From Diphasiastrum complanatum (taxonomy: Eukaryota > Streptophyta > Lycopodiopsida > Lycopodiales > Lycopodiaceae): 64,000 bases of DNA. Location: NCBI GenBank assembly GCA_029204225.1, contig CM055096.1:38621866-38685865 (forward strand). The letters run 5' to 3'. Shown here one piece after another: positions 21,560-32,903 of the stretch (position 1 is its first letter; each line of letters opens with the position of its first letter). The position numbers and the translations under genes are program-made. Under the pieces are notes generated by a model. The model saw nothing but the letters and a program-made list of their open reading frames with translations, had not been told where the DNA came from and did no database searches.

Positions 21560-21810
21560 TGCCTTGTGAATGTTGCGAATCTCTAGGCACAAAAGATGGC
21601 GATTATTAAATTTGAAATCTCTTGGAATCTTGAACATCAAGTCATTAATAAATGTTTGTGGGTCTTGATAATGATTAATCGAAAAGGTTAATGATAGACC
21701 AATAATTACATTCCGACGCACGTACCATGTTGTATCTATCTAATTGGTCGACATTTAAGGGCCCCAGAATTCAATTCATTTCTTGACAAATGTATGGCTA
21801 TGATTGATTG
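21560..21810 (-). repeat. Direct repeat unit 1 (coding-like)
   Basis: Minus-strand reading RRNVIIGLSLTFSINHYQDP, QTFINDLMFKIPRDFKFNN, HLLCLEIRNIHKAINSD. Its plus-strand sequence matches 22190-22400 (shared TAATGATAGA and TTCATTTCTTGACAAATGTA). Protein family unknown. Confidence 0.5.
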
Positions 21811-22189
21811 GGATAGGCCATAAATATCAGAAGAATTTTGAGATCCTATCTTCATAATGCCATCGTGATTTTGAGATCCTATTTTTGTTGCGATAGCGAA
21901 TCGACGCGCACCACCGGTATGAGAAATGATTGTTCTTCTATGGGGCGCGCTAAATCGACATCAGAATGGCCATATCGGAATATCGATTCAACGCACGCCC
22001 TAGTTGAAGTGCCCCCCACTGTAGTCACCCATGTGCGTTGAACCGATATCGAACAAAATTCCTTCAACATTTCCTTTGTAGATTCTTCATAGCTTTGGTC
22101 TATAAACAAAACAGGCCAAAGCTATGAAGGATCTACAGAAGCAAGCTTTGATAATCTCGACAATGAATTTTTTTTATCGTCTTGTTTAT

Positions 22190-22400
22190 CACGTGAACAT
22201 TGTGAATCTCGAGACACAGATTATAGTGATCATTAACTCTACAATCTTTTAATAAATGTTCTTGGGTCTAGCCTAATGACGAATCGAAAAGGCTAATGAT
22301 AGAGCAATTATGATTTTCTGGTGCAAGTACAATGTTGTATTGAAGGCCCCGGACTTCCATTCATTTCTTGACAAATGTATGGCTGTGATTAACATTCTGG
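22190..22400 (-). repeat. Direct repeat unit 2 (coding-like)
   Basis: A second, more broken copy about 620 bp away: KIIIALSLAFSIRH, stop, ARPKNIY. With unit 1 it shows an old tandem duplication. Confidence 0.5.
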
Positions 22401-22663
22401 GTAAAACATGACTCAAAGATTCTCCAATGCATGAACGATCAGTTAAATAGTTCTTTGCCACCAAACATGATATGCAACAAACATATAAAACTCAATTTAT
22501 GTTAAATAAATTGATAATGCACATTATCAAATGCAAATCAAACTTAAATGACAAATACAAATCAAATAAACAGTTTATAAGAAAACATACTTAAATGCTC
22601 AAATCCTTTTTTTTTCTGATTGCTGCTATATGTAGATAAGTCATCAATATTCTTCTTTGGTAC

Positions 22664-23101
22664 TCACTTTCTTTTTCTTTTCATCATTGCCTTTTTGATA
22701 ACTCGTATATCAACAACAGATTTTAAACTGTCGGATCGCAACTTTTCCATGGATTCTAAAATATCTTGGTTTGAGCCTCGAAGATTAGTGACTGTAGAAT
22801 TCAACTCTGATATAACATGCTTGAGTGCATTGTTTTTAGCACTAATGTGTTTCACATAATGAAGCAATTGTTGATTAGCAAACTATAATTGTTGATTAAG
22901 ACAAGATACACTATGCATTTCAATTTCACGCAGCTTTTGACAATATCCAAGTAATCCGCTATTCAGGTCCCTTCAGCCCATTTCTTTTGAAAATTTTTCA
23001 ATAATGGCCTTCAAGCCTTTCATGAACCCTTTACCTAAAATCCAATGGTGTCTTTCAATCGAGTGGTCCAAAGTGCTCCTCAAACCTTTGATCTCATCCA
23101 T
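22664..23101 (-). pseudogene. Coiled-coil protein pseudogene, unrecognised
   Basis: 146 codons in a single frame from ATG at 23101 to TAA at 22664, with two in-frame stops (after SKEMG, TGA; after CLNQQL, TAG). Reads MDEIKGLRSTLDHSIERHH, GFMKGLKAIIEKFSKEMG, LLGYCQKLREIEMH, HYVKHISAKNNALKHVISE, LNSTVTNLRGSNQDILESME, KLRSDSLKSVVDIRVIKKA and a basic end MMKRKRK. Heptad-like Leu/Ile spacing over the last 70 residues suggests a coiled coil. No family is recognised. It sits upstream of, and on the same strand as, the histone-like and Ulp1-like remnants, so all may come from one captured or mobile gene set. Confidence 0.5.
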
Positions 23102-24165
23102 CTATTATTGTGGGTTCAAATCTGACGGGCTGAAGCTCTCTTGCGCGCCGATCCATTCGCTTCTAGACATGGACCCCTGCTATCGCCCTGTCCAATTCAG
23201 CGTACGCGAGCTACATGCATCCACTCCTTTTTCTCTCCTTCATCATGCTTCTAGCTATGGCTTTTAGGAGGGTTTTGGTTGCCTGAGAAAGTCTCCTCCA
23301 ACTCCACCCCTGGCTTGCGGCCATCCATGGTTGTTTGACAAATACTTAATTACATCAGGACATCCACGTTCAACCTATTTCAGGTCTGAAAACTATCAGC
23401 CATATCTAAAGAACAGTGATTTTACCTTTCAAAGAACCTAGCTGCTTCAAATCTCCAAGGCAAATGATGGAACTGCTCTCTACTTGCTTTATGGCTAACC
23501 ACGGCCTTTTGTAGGCTAGCTCTCCCTCTAAAAAATGCCCGTCTTCAACCACTTGTGGAACCAAAAATGAACTCCTACTGTGAGAGATCATCCATTTACC
23601 AGTTGTAAACCCTGGTTGAGCAAATTTCCATAGCCTCTAAGAAAGAGTAATTGCTCTTACTGCGCTTCATGGCCGACTCCATCCTTCTAGGATTAGCTTG
23701 GCCTCAATAGAACCTTCCTGGGTAGCAATTTACAGTGCCCAATTTCGTCAACCGTAGAGAAAGATCCGTGGTTTTTGATTTTTTAAACACTAGACCACCG
23801 TAGCTAGTTTCCTGAACTGCTTCTTTTTCTTCACACTATAAATGGATTTCAAAATCCTCTCAGCTCATAGTCGCAACTACCCTGCTCCACCTTTCGATCC
23901 ACTTCACTCAGTAATTGACGAATTACTGAAGAAGTTCTGGTCAATTTTCTGTCATAGCCGTTTTCTGAAGCAACCCACCGTTTTGAGCAATTTCTTCATG
24001 AATTATCCCCGAAATCCATCTACGACGATCATTCTAATCTTTCCCGAAGCTCCGATCGAAGGAACTATGATGTCTTCTGCCATCCGGACTGCCAATACCC
24101 CGTATGGAGTCCTCTCTCCTGAGACGCTTCTCGTGCTTTTTTTCTTGGTGAAAGATGCTATCCCA
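23102..24165 (-). repeat. E-family leader copy 2
   Basis: The right part (24010-24165) matches 13968-14125 at high identity and same orientation. Other shared phrases include AAAGATCC(A/G)TGGTTTTT. No primer site or LTR survives, because the match ends at CTATCCCA (24165). A long plus-strand frame here (23842-24273) is judged spurious because the sister copy does not keep it. Confidence 0.5.
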
Positions 24166-24660
24166 TTAAATCATATTAAGAAAACTTTGACTCATGCAAA
24201 ACTTCACATTCAATCTGCAATTCTCGGTAGCTCAAATACTTTCTTAAAAATAGGAGAATCAGGCCACATTTAAGGCAAATACCAATATGCCAAAGATTTG
24301 ATGGCCTTGCTTGAGAGATATGCACCAAAAATGTCTCATTTCTTTACTCTTGACTTTGAGCTTGTCTTCAATCTTGAACAATCACCAAACAGATCATCTT
24401 AAAGAAGCTTGGAAGATCAATAATCAGATCTTTGATGTCATATAAGATTTTCATATACCAAAATAAACCATGAATGCCAAGATCCAATGGATCTCTAACT
24501 ATGAATGGATAGTAGAGGCAATCGTAAACAGGCTTGGAGGGCAGGTTTCTGTAGTATAGGCTGTTATGATGTCTACACAGATTTTGATTTGAGAAAGTTA
24601 TGCAATTTCTCAATTTTTAGAATTGCCATTTTAGTTTTTAAAAGTTGACTGTGTTTTTCA
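24166..24660. other. Unassigned
   Basis: No gene recognised. The plus strand near 24278-24330 reads YQYAKDLMALLER, weakly like the copia RT block QYALDLL, but this is too short to call. Confidence 0.25.
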
Positions 24661-25610
24661 ACTGCAGATTATGTTTCATAAGACGAGCTATTCACTACGT
24701 GAAGGAGCCTGGGCAGACGACACAGGATTGGCGCTGCAAGTCTCGCCTATGACTCCTTACTACTTATTGAGAAGAATGTCGTGTACCCGACTCCTTCCCC
24801 GATACATGATTGTTTAAATGGAACTCATAGTGAAATAGAAGGGAAATACAAGCACGATTGAACCAGGTATATCATCGTGTATCGCTGTCTGTCTTCCAGG
24901 CTGACCGGCTAAAAGCATGATTCCAAAATATGTAAGTGGCCGCCACCAGCTATCGTGCACTGCCAAAAGACAAAACCCAAATAGATAAAAGCACCGACGA
25001 TGGAAGCAGATGAATCACGATTCAGACCAGATTTTCTCAGAATTGTGACAATGCAACAGTTTCAGATTCCCAATGCAATCGTCAGTGACAGCGGGCTACT
25101 CCGGAAGCATTCTATCACTTTCGAAACCAACAAACACAGAACCTGTAGATTGCCTTAGCAACAGCTCTTCACATCACATTGTAGCTACCGGCCGTTCCCT
25201 GCGATCAGCAACATAGCGCATAGCGCCCGCACTGAATAATCCCAGAGAGGTACTTCTCGGCAGGTACATTACTGTGAAGGGTTACAACTAACTATATATA
25301 TAGTATCGAATCTCGATAAGAGCCCCAGGAATGTTCGTGGACTTGAGCTTCGACGATAGCTACAAAAAAGGGCTGGAATCTGAATCTCTCCATGTCTTCC
25401 TGATACATGTGCAAATTTAGCCTGTGCAGCACGTGACTGAGCAGTATCTGAATCCCGATATTTCATATTTCTATATCAAATCTCATCTGGGCTGCAGCGC
25501 CTGCTGTACCCCGTGAACGGGCAGTATCCGATATGCATGCCTGCGCCACAGGCTACATGGTACAGCACATCTGGTGGAGGTGATGAGTGGTGGTAACAAC
25601 AACTAGTGAT
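24661..25610. other. Unassigned GC-richer, apparently non-repetitive stretch
   Basis: The composition is richer in GC and CpG than elsewhere, with no copia motif and no long frame. It could be untranslated or intronic sequence of a host gene, since it follows a TTTCAACTGCAG acceptor-like site at 24655-24666. Confidence 0.3.
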
Positions 25611-25724
25611 GGATGAAGTCTATGGGAAGGCCCCCGGTCTTCCCAGATTTAAGGGTGTCCCTCGGGCCTGAGGAATGGGGGCCTTTCACCTATATGTACA
25701 CCACTCTTAATATTTTTCTTTTGT

Positions 25725-27200
25725 TATTTAGGGTGTGTTCTTGGAGTAGATTGCATCTCCTCTTTACGGAAAGCCTTGTGAACCTAAGAACACGTTTCCA
25801 TGGTTTTCAGTCATTATATTTTTACCACGAGATACCTTTTTTACGACAATAACATTTTACCACGAGTTAATTTTAACCGTAGTAATTTTGTTACCATAGA
25901 TTTTTTTTATGCAATTTTTTACTGCAATTTTTTCACCATAGTAACTTTCTTAGATAGATTTTTTCTCATACATTTTCAACGTACGATCTTTTTACCATAC
26001 ACTGGTTTGCACATAATTTTTGTACGCAGATAGCTCACATGTTCCAAACTTGAGAAAACATCTTGAATTGAAAACACTGTTGAAATGGACGTTGACACGA
26101 AGGTATTAACAAGAAGGCATTGAGGAAGCTATGGTGGCGAAGCGTTCAACGATGGTGACAAGTGTCAGAAACATGACAATGGTAATTGAAAGGACTAACT
26201 CAAGGTAAACCCTAGGGTTAGGTTAGTGGGACCATGGTAACTCAGCTAGGATAGGGGGGGTAAATGGAGCGTGGCGCAGTAGCGATGGAGGTCGGGTTGC
26301 ATTCTGTTGAGCACATTCTGCTTTGCACATCATCAGACTATAGGTATGAGCACATTGTACTATGCACAATAGACTATAGGTCTTTTTTAGCTCTTGTGAT
26401 CCTCTTGTCCATTCTAACTAGTCATAGTTGACTCTTTCGGAACTTTTATCCAGGTTATGCATCTTGTACTGTGAGATACATTTTTGCAATGCTTTGTAGA
26501 AAGTTACCGATTTGGTTTTTGCCAGCTTAAATAGTCTTAGTGATAATGGTAGCAAGAGTGGAATGACATGGAATTAGGAGTTCTGAATCATAGCTATTTT
26601 TTTTTTAATTATGCTTTGTGAATGCAAGTTTTGAGAGATTATTAAGGGAAATTGCACAAGATTTGGGTAATAGTCTGATTGGTGCACAAAGGCTGCATCT
26701 GTGGGATGGGATTATTTTATCCACTATTATTTTAGAGAGTCATTGACAAGGCCATTGGACGTCCTTTCACATGCTATGCATCATTTGAGGGATATTTTGT
26801 CAATCTTTGGAGAATTTGCACAGCTTCGGTTGGATACTAATAGACTGCCTAAATCCGGCCTCAACCTCTATTTGAGCAGACAATTACAATAACATCAAAA
26901 AGAGCCTAGTGCCTCGAATTTTCAACAATTTAAACGTTAATACTCTATGCTATAGGAATACAGATTTTACATGTCATAGGATTTTATATGCATAGATTGT
27001 GGTTAGGTTTAGAAGATAGAGTTTTTGTGCATGCAATTTACAAAAATTTTATAGCTTTTTATGATAAATAAAAATTTGTTTACAGAAGGTAATATTTTTT
27101 TATTTACAGTAAGTGAAATTTTTTACATGAGGTAATTATTTTTTATTGTTGGTAAAAGCATCTATCAATTTACCTTAAAGAGAAACCTTACACAGTTGTA
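25725..27200. other. Possible non-autonomous DNA transposon, weak
   Basis: 25800-26000 is a series of TTTTTACCAYRG-like phrases and 27040-27170 a series of TTTACAG/GGTAAT-like phrases, roughly inverse to each other, as in subterminal repeats. Near the left edge GTGTTCTTGG and CCTAAGAACAC form an imperfect inverted pair (25736-25797). I cannot fix terminal inverted repeats or a target duplication. Confidence 0.2.
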
Positions 27201-27469
27201 AGGTTCCTCTGATGTGTCAAGTTGCTACAACTATCATATTTTGCCAATTAAGGTTACTTCTAAATACACAACAAATCTTTTTGAAGTGCTTTGCGTAAGT
27301 AAGGTGGGAAGTGGACTCAAGAGGAGAGGAGAGGACCTGGAGGAGAAGCAATAGTAGATTATGGCCCATATAAAAGAGTGCTCGCAAGTTTTCCACAAGC
27401 TCGTTAGCCCTCCATATTAGGCCCTACTTGGTACCACGTACTATCAAGCCTATGTCTCAGAGTTGAGGT

Positions 27470-27472
<3 letters not shown>

Positions 27473-27549
<77 letters not shown>
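27473..27549 (+). repeat. (GA)n microsatellite, 77 bp
   Basis: Essentially pure GA repeat. Confidence 0.98.
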
Positions 27550-27552
<3 letters not shown>

Positions 27553-27696
27553 TTTATTTAATTGTCATAGGAGGTTATTATCTCTCTTTTCTAGCTACCA
27601 TGTATCCAAGTAGGGTTCGGTAACTTGCTAGTGTTAGTAGCCAATACCCCTTCTAGTTAAGCTTATTGAACTATAGGGAAAGGAGCAAGAAAGGGG

Positions 27697-28497
27697 TGTG
27701 AAAAATGCAAAAATTATGCTTGGTCAAGGCCAAATCTATGTATATAGGATGATTACACATGTGTGGAGCCTGTTCCCACTTGTGAAATAAATGTACTTTT
27801 CATGTAGTACAATCATGTAGCTTGTACATATACTTTAAATCAAGTTCTATTGGCTAAAAAGGCCAAAATCATGTTTTTTAGGCATATGCCACATGGCATC
27901 AATCTAGACATTGCATGAAGCCACATCATGAGATTAGGTGTCAAATCCCATGTGTAGAGGTCTTCTCACACATGTGGAATAAGCTGAGGAAGTCGAATTT
28001 GCACTTCTAGAAGAGTCTTTTCCTAGTTCTCTACATAGAAGAAAAATGGACCAAAAGTGCTCAAAATAGAAGGTTTTGTCCAAGTGTCAATTTTGCAGAT
28101 GAATCATCACATGACAAAGCACCTCACACATGTGAGATCAGAGGGATGATCAGTACCACGAGCTCCCACTTTTTGTATATATAGAGCCACATTTGGCCAT
28201 AATCATTGGTTTTGGAGGCAATTCTTGTCAATTTCATCATTTGTCTTGATTTTTCTTGATAGTTTTGAGTTCCTATCATATTGTACTTTGATTTCAGGCT
28301 GGAGTCCGTACTCTGACAGGTTTTCACACGTGTGAAACCAGCAAGTACAATTCCCTTTCATTTATGATTGTTCTTGTTAGATTTTCTCATCTAAATTTGA
28401 TCTAGATTGATCTTAATCTTGTGTAGATTGATAGATATCATCCAATCACTCTTGTGGATCATTTTAGGATCCATTCTTGGTCCAACAGATCACCACA
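27697..28497 (+). repeat. A2 5' LTR, 801 bp
   Basis: TGTGAAAAATGC to ATCACCACA. It has a TATATATA box at 28176-28183 and palindromes of the CACACGTGTG type (near 28325). Confidence 0.85.
28176..28183 (+). promoter_or_regulatory. Putative TATA box of the A2 LTR promoter
   Basis: TATATATA in the context CCCACTTTTTG before and GAGCC after. It is conserved at the same place in A1, A3 (40739-40745) and the 50-kb LTR. Confidence 0.55.
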
Positions 28498-28510
28498 TGG
28501 TATCAGAGCC
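28498..28510 (+). other. A2 primer binding site
   Basis: TGGTATCAGAGCC directly after the LTR. Confidence 0.9.
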
Positions 28511-29849
28511 AAGTACAAGAGGATTTATGAAGATTTGATGGGGTTGATCCAAAACTAAGCCCAAATTAGCAAGTTTTTGGAAACTAGCTAATTTTGATGA
28601 GGCGAGTTGGATAGGATAGGTATACTCAAAATTTATGGACAAAAACTTGTTGTGGGCTAAAGGGGTACTTTTCACACATGCTAGAATGTACAGTACCAGT
28701 TTTGGAGCCTTATGTTTCAGTTTGATGCTAAATCTCCTAAATTAGCAAGTTTGTGGAAACTAGCTAATTTTGAGGTAGAGAGTTTGAATTGATAGCTAGA
28801 TTCAATTTTTTTGTACCAAAACTTGTTGTAGGCTGTACGTGTACCTTCCAAACGTGTGGGGGCCGTACTGAACCTGTTTTGGTTGAGAAAATTCAAATTG
28901 ATAAATAATTTGACTCATATTAGAGATTTTTAGTGCAAATTCAAGCTTTTTCTATAGAGATTCTATTGCTATGATTTGTTCTTGGATTGGATCATTCAAA
29001 TAATTTAATTTTAAGCTTGATTAAGGTGCATTAAATGTGTTTCTCTGATTTGAGTAAATGTCAATGTTGAGAGAGATATTGCCAAAAATCATAGATTAAG
29101 GAGTGATATGCAAGGTGAGAGGTTGAAATCCATTGTACCATCACTCTAGATTTGTTCAAGAGTGATAGGGTCAAGTTTAGAAGCATAAATTTTCTAGAAA
29201 ACATCTTTGGATCTGTCCTCTAAGTAAAACCTTTGAGAGTTTCTAGTGCATATATAGCATCTATGCAAATCTTTTGTAGAATTTGACATAGATTGGCTTC
29301 AATTGAGAGTTCTAGAAAAGAGATTGAGATCCAAGTCACATTGTTGAACCCTACTCAATTTGTTTGAGTGATTGTGAGGTTTGAAAAGTGTCATTAAGGT
29401 GTCTATGGCAAATGTGTAGAGAGAGATCCAATTTTCTAAGAGTTCCTTCCTTTGTAGAGGGCAAGATCTAGAAGCTCATTTTGTGTTGTTATTGGTGGAG
29501 AATTTGTCTTCTCCTAGGTGATCAAATCTTTCTAAGTGGCATTAGCTCTTTGAAGCACAATATGTTAGTGAGAAAGAAGAATCACAGCTTTTGATTTTGA
29601 ATTTCATTCCAACTCTTAAGAGGTAGAGTCATTGGTGGAATCCAATAGCGGTAAATGAATTCAATTTATTGAGCAAAATTTGACATAGTATGTATGAAAC
29701 TCAAATTGGTTCTATTCAACTTTCTTTGTGAGAGTGTGAGGGTCAAGTTGTGATCCCATTGGATGTCTAGAACAAGGAGGAGTCCATATTTGAGTGTTCA
29801 TACATGGTTGGGATCTTTGTGAATCTCTGTGTCTAATTTTTAAAGCTTG
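28511..29849 (+). other. A2 leader (5' UTR)
   Basis: Matches A1 (6593-7310 and, inverted, 8790-9217) and A3 (41107 onward). No conserved frame. Confidence 0.7.
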
Positions 29850-30341
29850 ATGTGTAAAATCCTTGTGTAAATCTGCAGTGTCGCCTGTGTAGTATCTTGT
29901 GTAAAACTACAGTGTCGCCTTTTATTGTCGCCTGTCATAAACTGCGAGGAAACATGCAGTGTCACATTTTTTGTCTTTTTCGACTGTCGAAAATTGCATG
30001 TTAAAATGCAGTGTCACATTTTGCCCTAATTGTCACATGTCAAAAACTGCATGTAAAACTGGAGTGTCGCCTTTTTCGCCTTTTTTTTGCAAAAAGTGTC
30101 ACTTTTCTGGAAGTTCCTAAAAATGGCCGAAAAACAACTTAGATAAGTGTCGCTAAACACTTAGTTGCAATTTAAGGTAAAAATAAACGACAATGTCGAG
30201 TGTCGGGTTTTTCGCCTGTGGAAAAACCCGAGTAACAATGCAGACTGTGTCGACAATTAGTTCAAATATGCAGATTGTTAGAAAACAGGTTAATTTTTTG
30301 TAGGTTGTATTTGAGAGAGTAAAAATCAGAGAAGGAAGAAG
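29850..30341 (+). repeat. Foreign block with reiterated CAGTGTCRC motif
   Basis: It replaces the part of the leader, and the ORF start codon, found in A1 and A3. A phrase like CTGCAGTGTCGCCTTTT recurs at about 29873, 29908, 29953, 30006 and 30059. The related motif at 13036-13052 suggests a dispersed family. It has no coding content. Confidence 0.5.
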
Positions 30342-30346
30342 CATCA

Positions 30347-32174
30347 ATAGGTGGCATCCTATTGAAGGCAAGTAAGGATCTTAAGTGCAACCTTTGTGGC
30401 AAGGGAGGATATGTTTCCTCAAGATGCTACAAAAAGAAGACCAATCCATCCAAGGACAACCAAAGCAAGGGGGGATGGAGCTTCAAGTTCGAAATGCAAA
30501 TACAAGTAGGACAAATCCAAGGAAAGGTGTCTTCTTTGTGGAAAGATGAATGAGACTTGGAGTCTCACAAGGACTTGCAAGATTTGTCTTCAAGAGTCCA
30601 TCACAACACATGTCAAACCTTTTGAAATTTTTTATTTGGAAGTGCATTGTTTGGTTCAAGATGCAAAAATAGATGTCACTTTCATGAAAGCAACTTGGAT
30701 TTATTTCATGTCCTTGGAGAGTAGTTTGCTTGGAACTTTGGATAAGTTCAAACTTATTGTTATTATCCAAGAGAAATCAATCAAGAATAAGGAGGAGCAA
30801 TCACAAAATGAAAATAGTTTCATTTATGCTCTCATGTCAACTTATGAAGATCTAATATGCTTTGAAGAGATTTTTTATCTCAAAGGTAGATTAAGGCAAT
30901 ACTAGTTGAGTGTGATGCCTTAAAAGATAGCAAAACATGTTTTCCTTGTAAACTTACATTAGATATGAAGTCAAGGAAATGGAAATGTCTTCATAATATA
31001 GATTCTTTTGGTTTCAATAAGATCATGAATGATGTGTTCATTCATAAAGATGAAAATTGTAAGTTTTCAATCTTAAAGGCAAGCTGTAAACTTCTTATGA
31101 GAATAAGTGAAGCATCCAAAGTGGACACTTATATCCATAAGCAAGTAATTAGCCTTATGGAAATGGAAATACCTTTTGATTTCAATATTAGAAAAATCAT
31201 GCCAAGTTGTGGTGATTTTTGGAGTTATGTTTCTAGCATAACTAATCTTGATAATCATAGGGAAGTGCATATTGTATGGTCATGGTTGTTATGATTATTA
31301 TGAGACATGGAGGTCTCGGATTTCCATCAAGAAGGAGCACCATGAAGAGGATCTTAAAGAGTCATCTCAAGGTTCAAGTGTGCCAAGGATTGAGGAGGAG
31401 AGACCTTCTCAAGTTGTGATTCCAAAAAGAAACCCAAGAAACATGGTTGAGCCCATGTGGCTCACATTTCAAGGGAAAGAGGAGCATATCTCATGTGGTA
31501 TACATCTCATACTTACTTCTCTTATGTCATTTGATGAATCAATTTGCTTTAGTGAGATCATTGCATCTCAAAATTGGAGTAAAGCCATACTAGTTGAGTA
31601 TGAAGTCTCTCTTGAGAACATAGATGATGTTCTTAAAAGTTTGAAAGTGATTTTAAATCAATTAGAAAGCAATTGGTTATTTCATCAAATGTATGTTCTT
31701 GAGTCATGTAAGAGCAAAAGTGATTTGTTCACTCATAGTTTGAAAAATTGTCTTTTTTTAAGTACTGAGGCAAATTGTAAACTCTTTATGAGAGTAAGTG
31801 AATCATCTTTTAAAGACACTTATCTCCATAATGAAGTATTTAGCCTCATTGGATCTGAGATTAGCATGGTAAACAAGCATGAAGATATGATGCAAACACT
31901 TTGTTATTATAGCATGCATAGCCTTGCCAATTTGGATGAGTCTAATTCTCCAGATCGTGGTAACATGATGTTAGATATTTGTGATCCTAATAAGTCAAGA
32001 AGACATCTTTATTTCCTCATGGAGGAGCATGCACATGAAGAAGGAGCAAGCCTCAAGGTCAATCATCTACATGAAATTTGGAAGGAATCAATTTTGGAGG
32101 TGCTAGGATGGTGCAAAGCTCTCAAGTTCATCAAAGATGTCAACATCAAAGAAGCACTATCATGGATATGGTGA
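30347..32174 (+). pseudogene. A2 relic gag/pol ORF, frameshifted
   Basis: Aligns along its length with the intact 658-codon frame of A3. Parts: ASIGGILLKASKD and the knuckle CNLCGKGGYVSSRC (His position is Tyr); shift; NETWSLTRTCKICLQES, LEVHCLVQDAKIDVTFM, WIYFMSLES, LDKFKLIVIIQEK; shift near 30895; SRKWKCLHN, LLMRISEASKVDTYIHKQV; shift near 31265; then a 308-codon frame to 32174 with VPRIEEERPSQVVIPKR, ICFSEIIASQNWSKAILVE, LFHQMYVLESCKSKSD, KLFMRVSESSFKDTYLHNE and VLGWCKALKFIKDVNIKEAL, ending SWIW. The ATG is lost because the foreign block joins at CATCAATAGG. At least three shifts make it non-functional, although long stretches remain open. Confidence 0.75.
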
Positions 32175-32314
32175 TTTCAGATCAACATCAAGCTCATTGG
32201 CTGATCTTCACATGACCTTTTGAACCAGCAAAGACCAATTCAGCCCATGGAGTCAAGTTCAAGATCATCATGTTTTTTATCAAGCTAGATTTACCAAGCT
32301 AGATTTTTGAGGAG

Positions 32315-32903
32315 TGTGAAAAATGCAAAAATTATGCTTGGTCAAGGACAAATCTATGTATATAGGATGATTACACATGTGTGGAGCCTGTTCCCACGTG
32401 TGAAATAAATGTACTTTTTATGTAGTACAATCATATAGCTTGTACATATAGTTTAAATCAAGTTCATATAGCTTGTACATAAAAGGCCAAAATCATGATT
32501 TTTAGGCATATGCCACATGGCATCAATCTAGAGATTGCATGAAGCCACATCATGAGATTAGGTGTCAAATCCCATGTGTAGAGGCCTTCTCACACGTGTA
32601 AAATAAGCTGAGGAAGTCAAATTTGCACTTCTAGAAGAGTTTTTTCCTAGTTCTCTACATAGAAGAAAAATGGACCAAAAGTGCTCAAAATAGAAGGTTT
32701 TGTCCAAGTGTCAATTTTGCATGATGAATCATCACATGACAAAGCACCCTCACACATGTGAGTTCAGAGGGATGATCAGTACCACGAGCTCCCACTTTTT
32801 GTATATATAGAGCCGCATTTGGCCATAATCATTAAGCAATACCAATCTTGGTTTTGGAGGCAATTCTTGTCAATTTCATCATTTGTCTTGATTTTTCTTG
32901 ATT
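32315..32903 (+). repeat. A2 3' LTR, truncated
   Basis: Starts TGTGAAAAATGC after GAGGAG and follows the 5' LTR to CTTGATTTTTCTTGAT, then diverges. Confidence 0.85.

Larger units (their letters stand above)
27697..32903 (+). mobile_element. A-family element A2 (non-autonomous, 3' LTR truncated)
   Basis: 5' LTR 27697-28497, primer site 28498-28510, leader, broken relic ORF 30347-32174, polypurine stretch TTTTTGAGGAG ending at 32314, and 3' LTR 32315-32903, cut about 210 bp short. A 492-bp block of the leader (29850-30341) is unrelated to the other copies. No target duplication can be checked because the right end is missing. Confidence 0.85.

Noticed and set aside
23842-24273. 143-codon plus-strand frame
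   Set aside because: Lies in E-family leader, has no motif, and the homologous copy at 14 kb contains stops in this frame.
26701-26892. 63-codon frame considered as a transposase piece
   Set aside because: No diagnostic residues. Too short to support.
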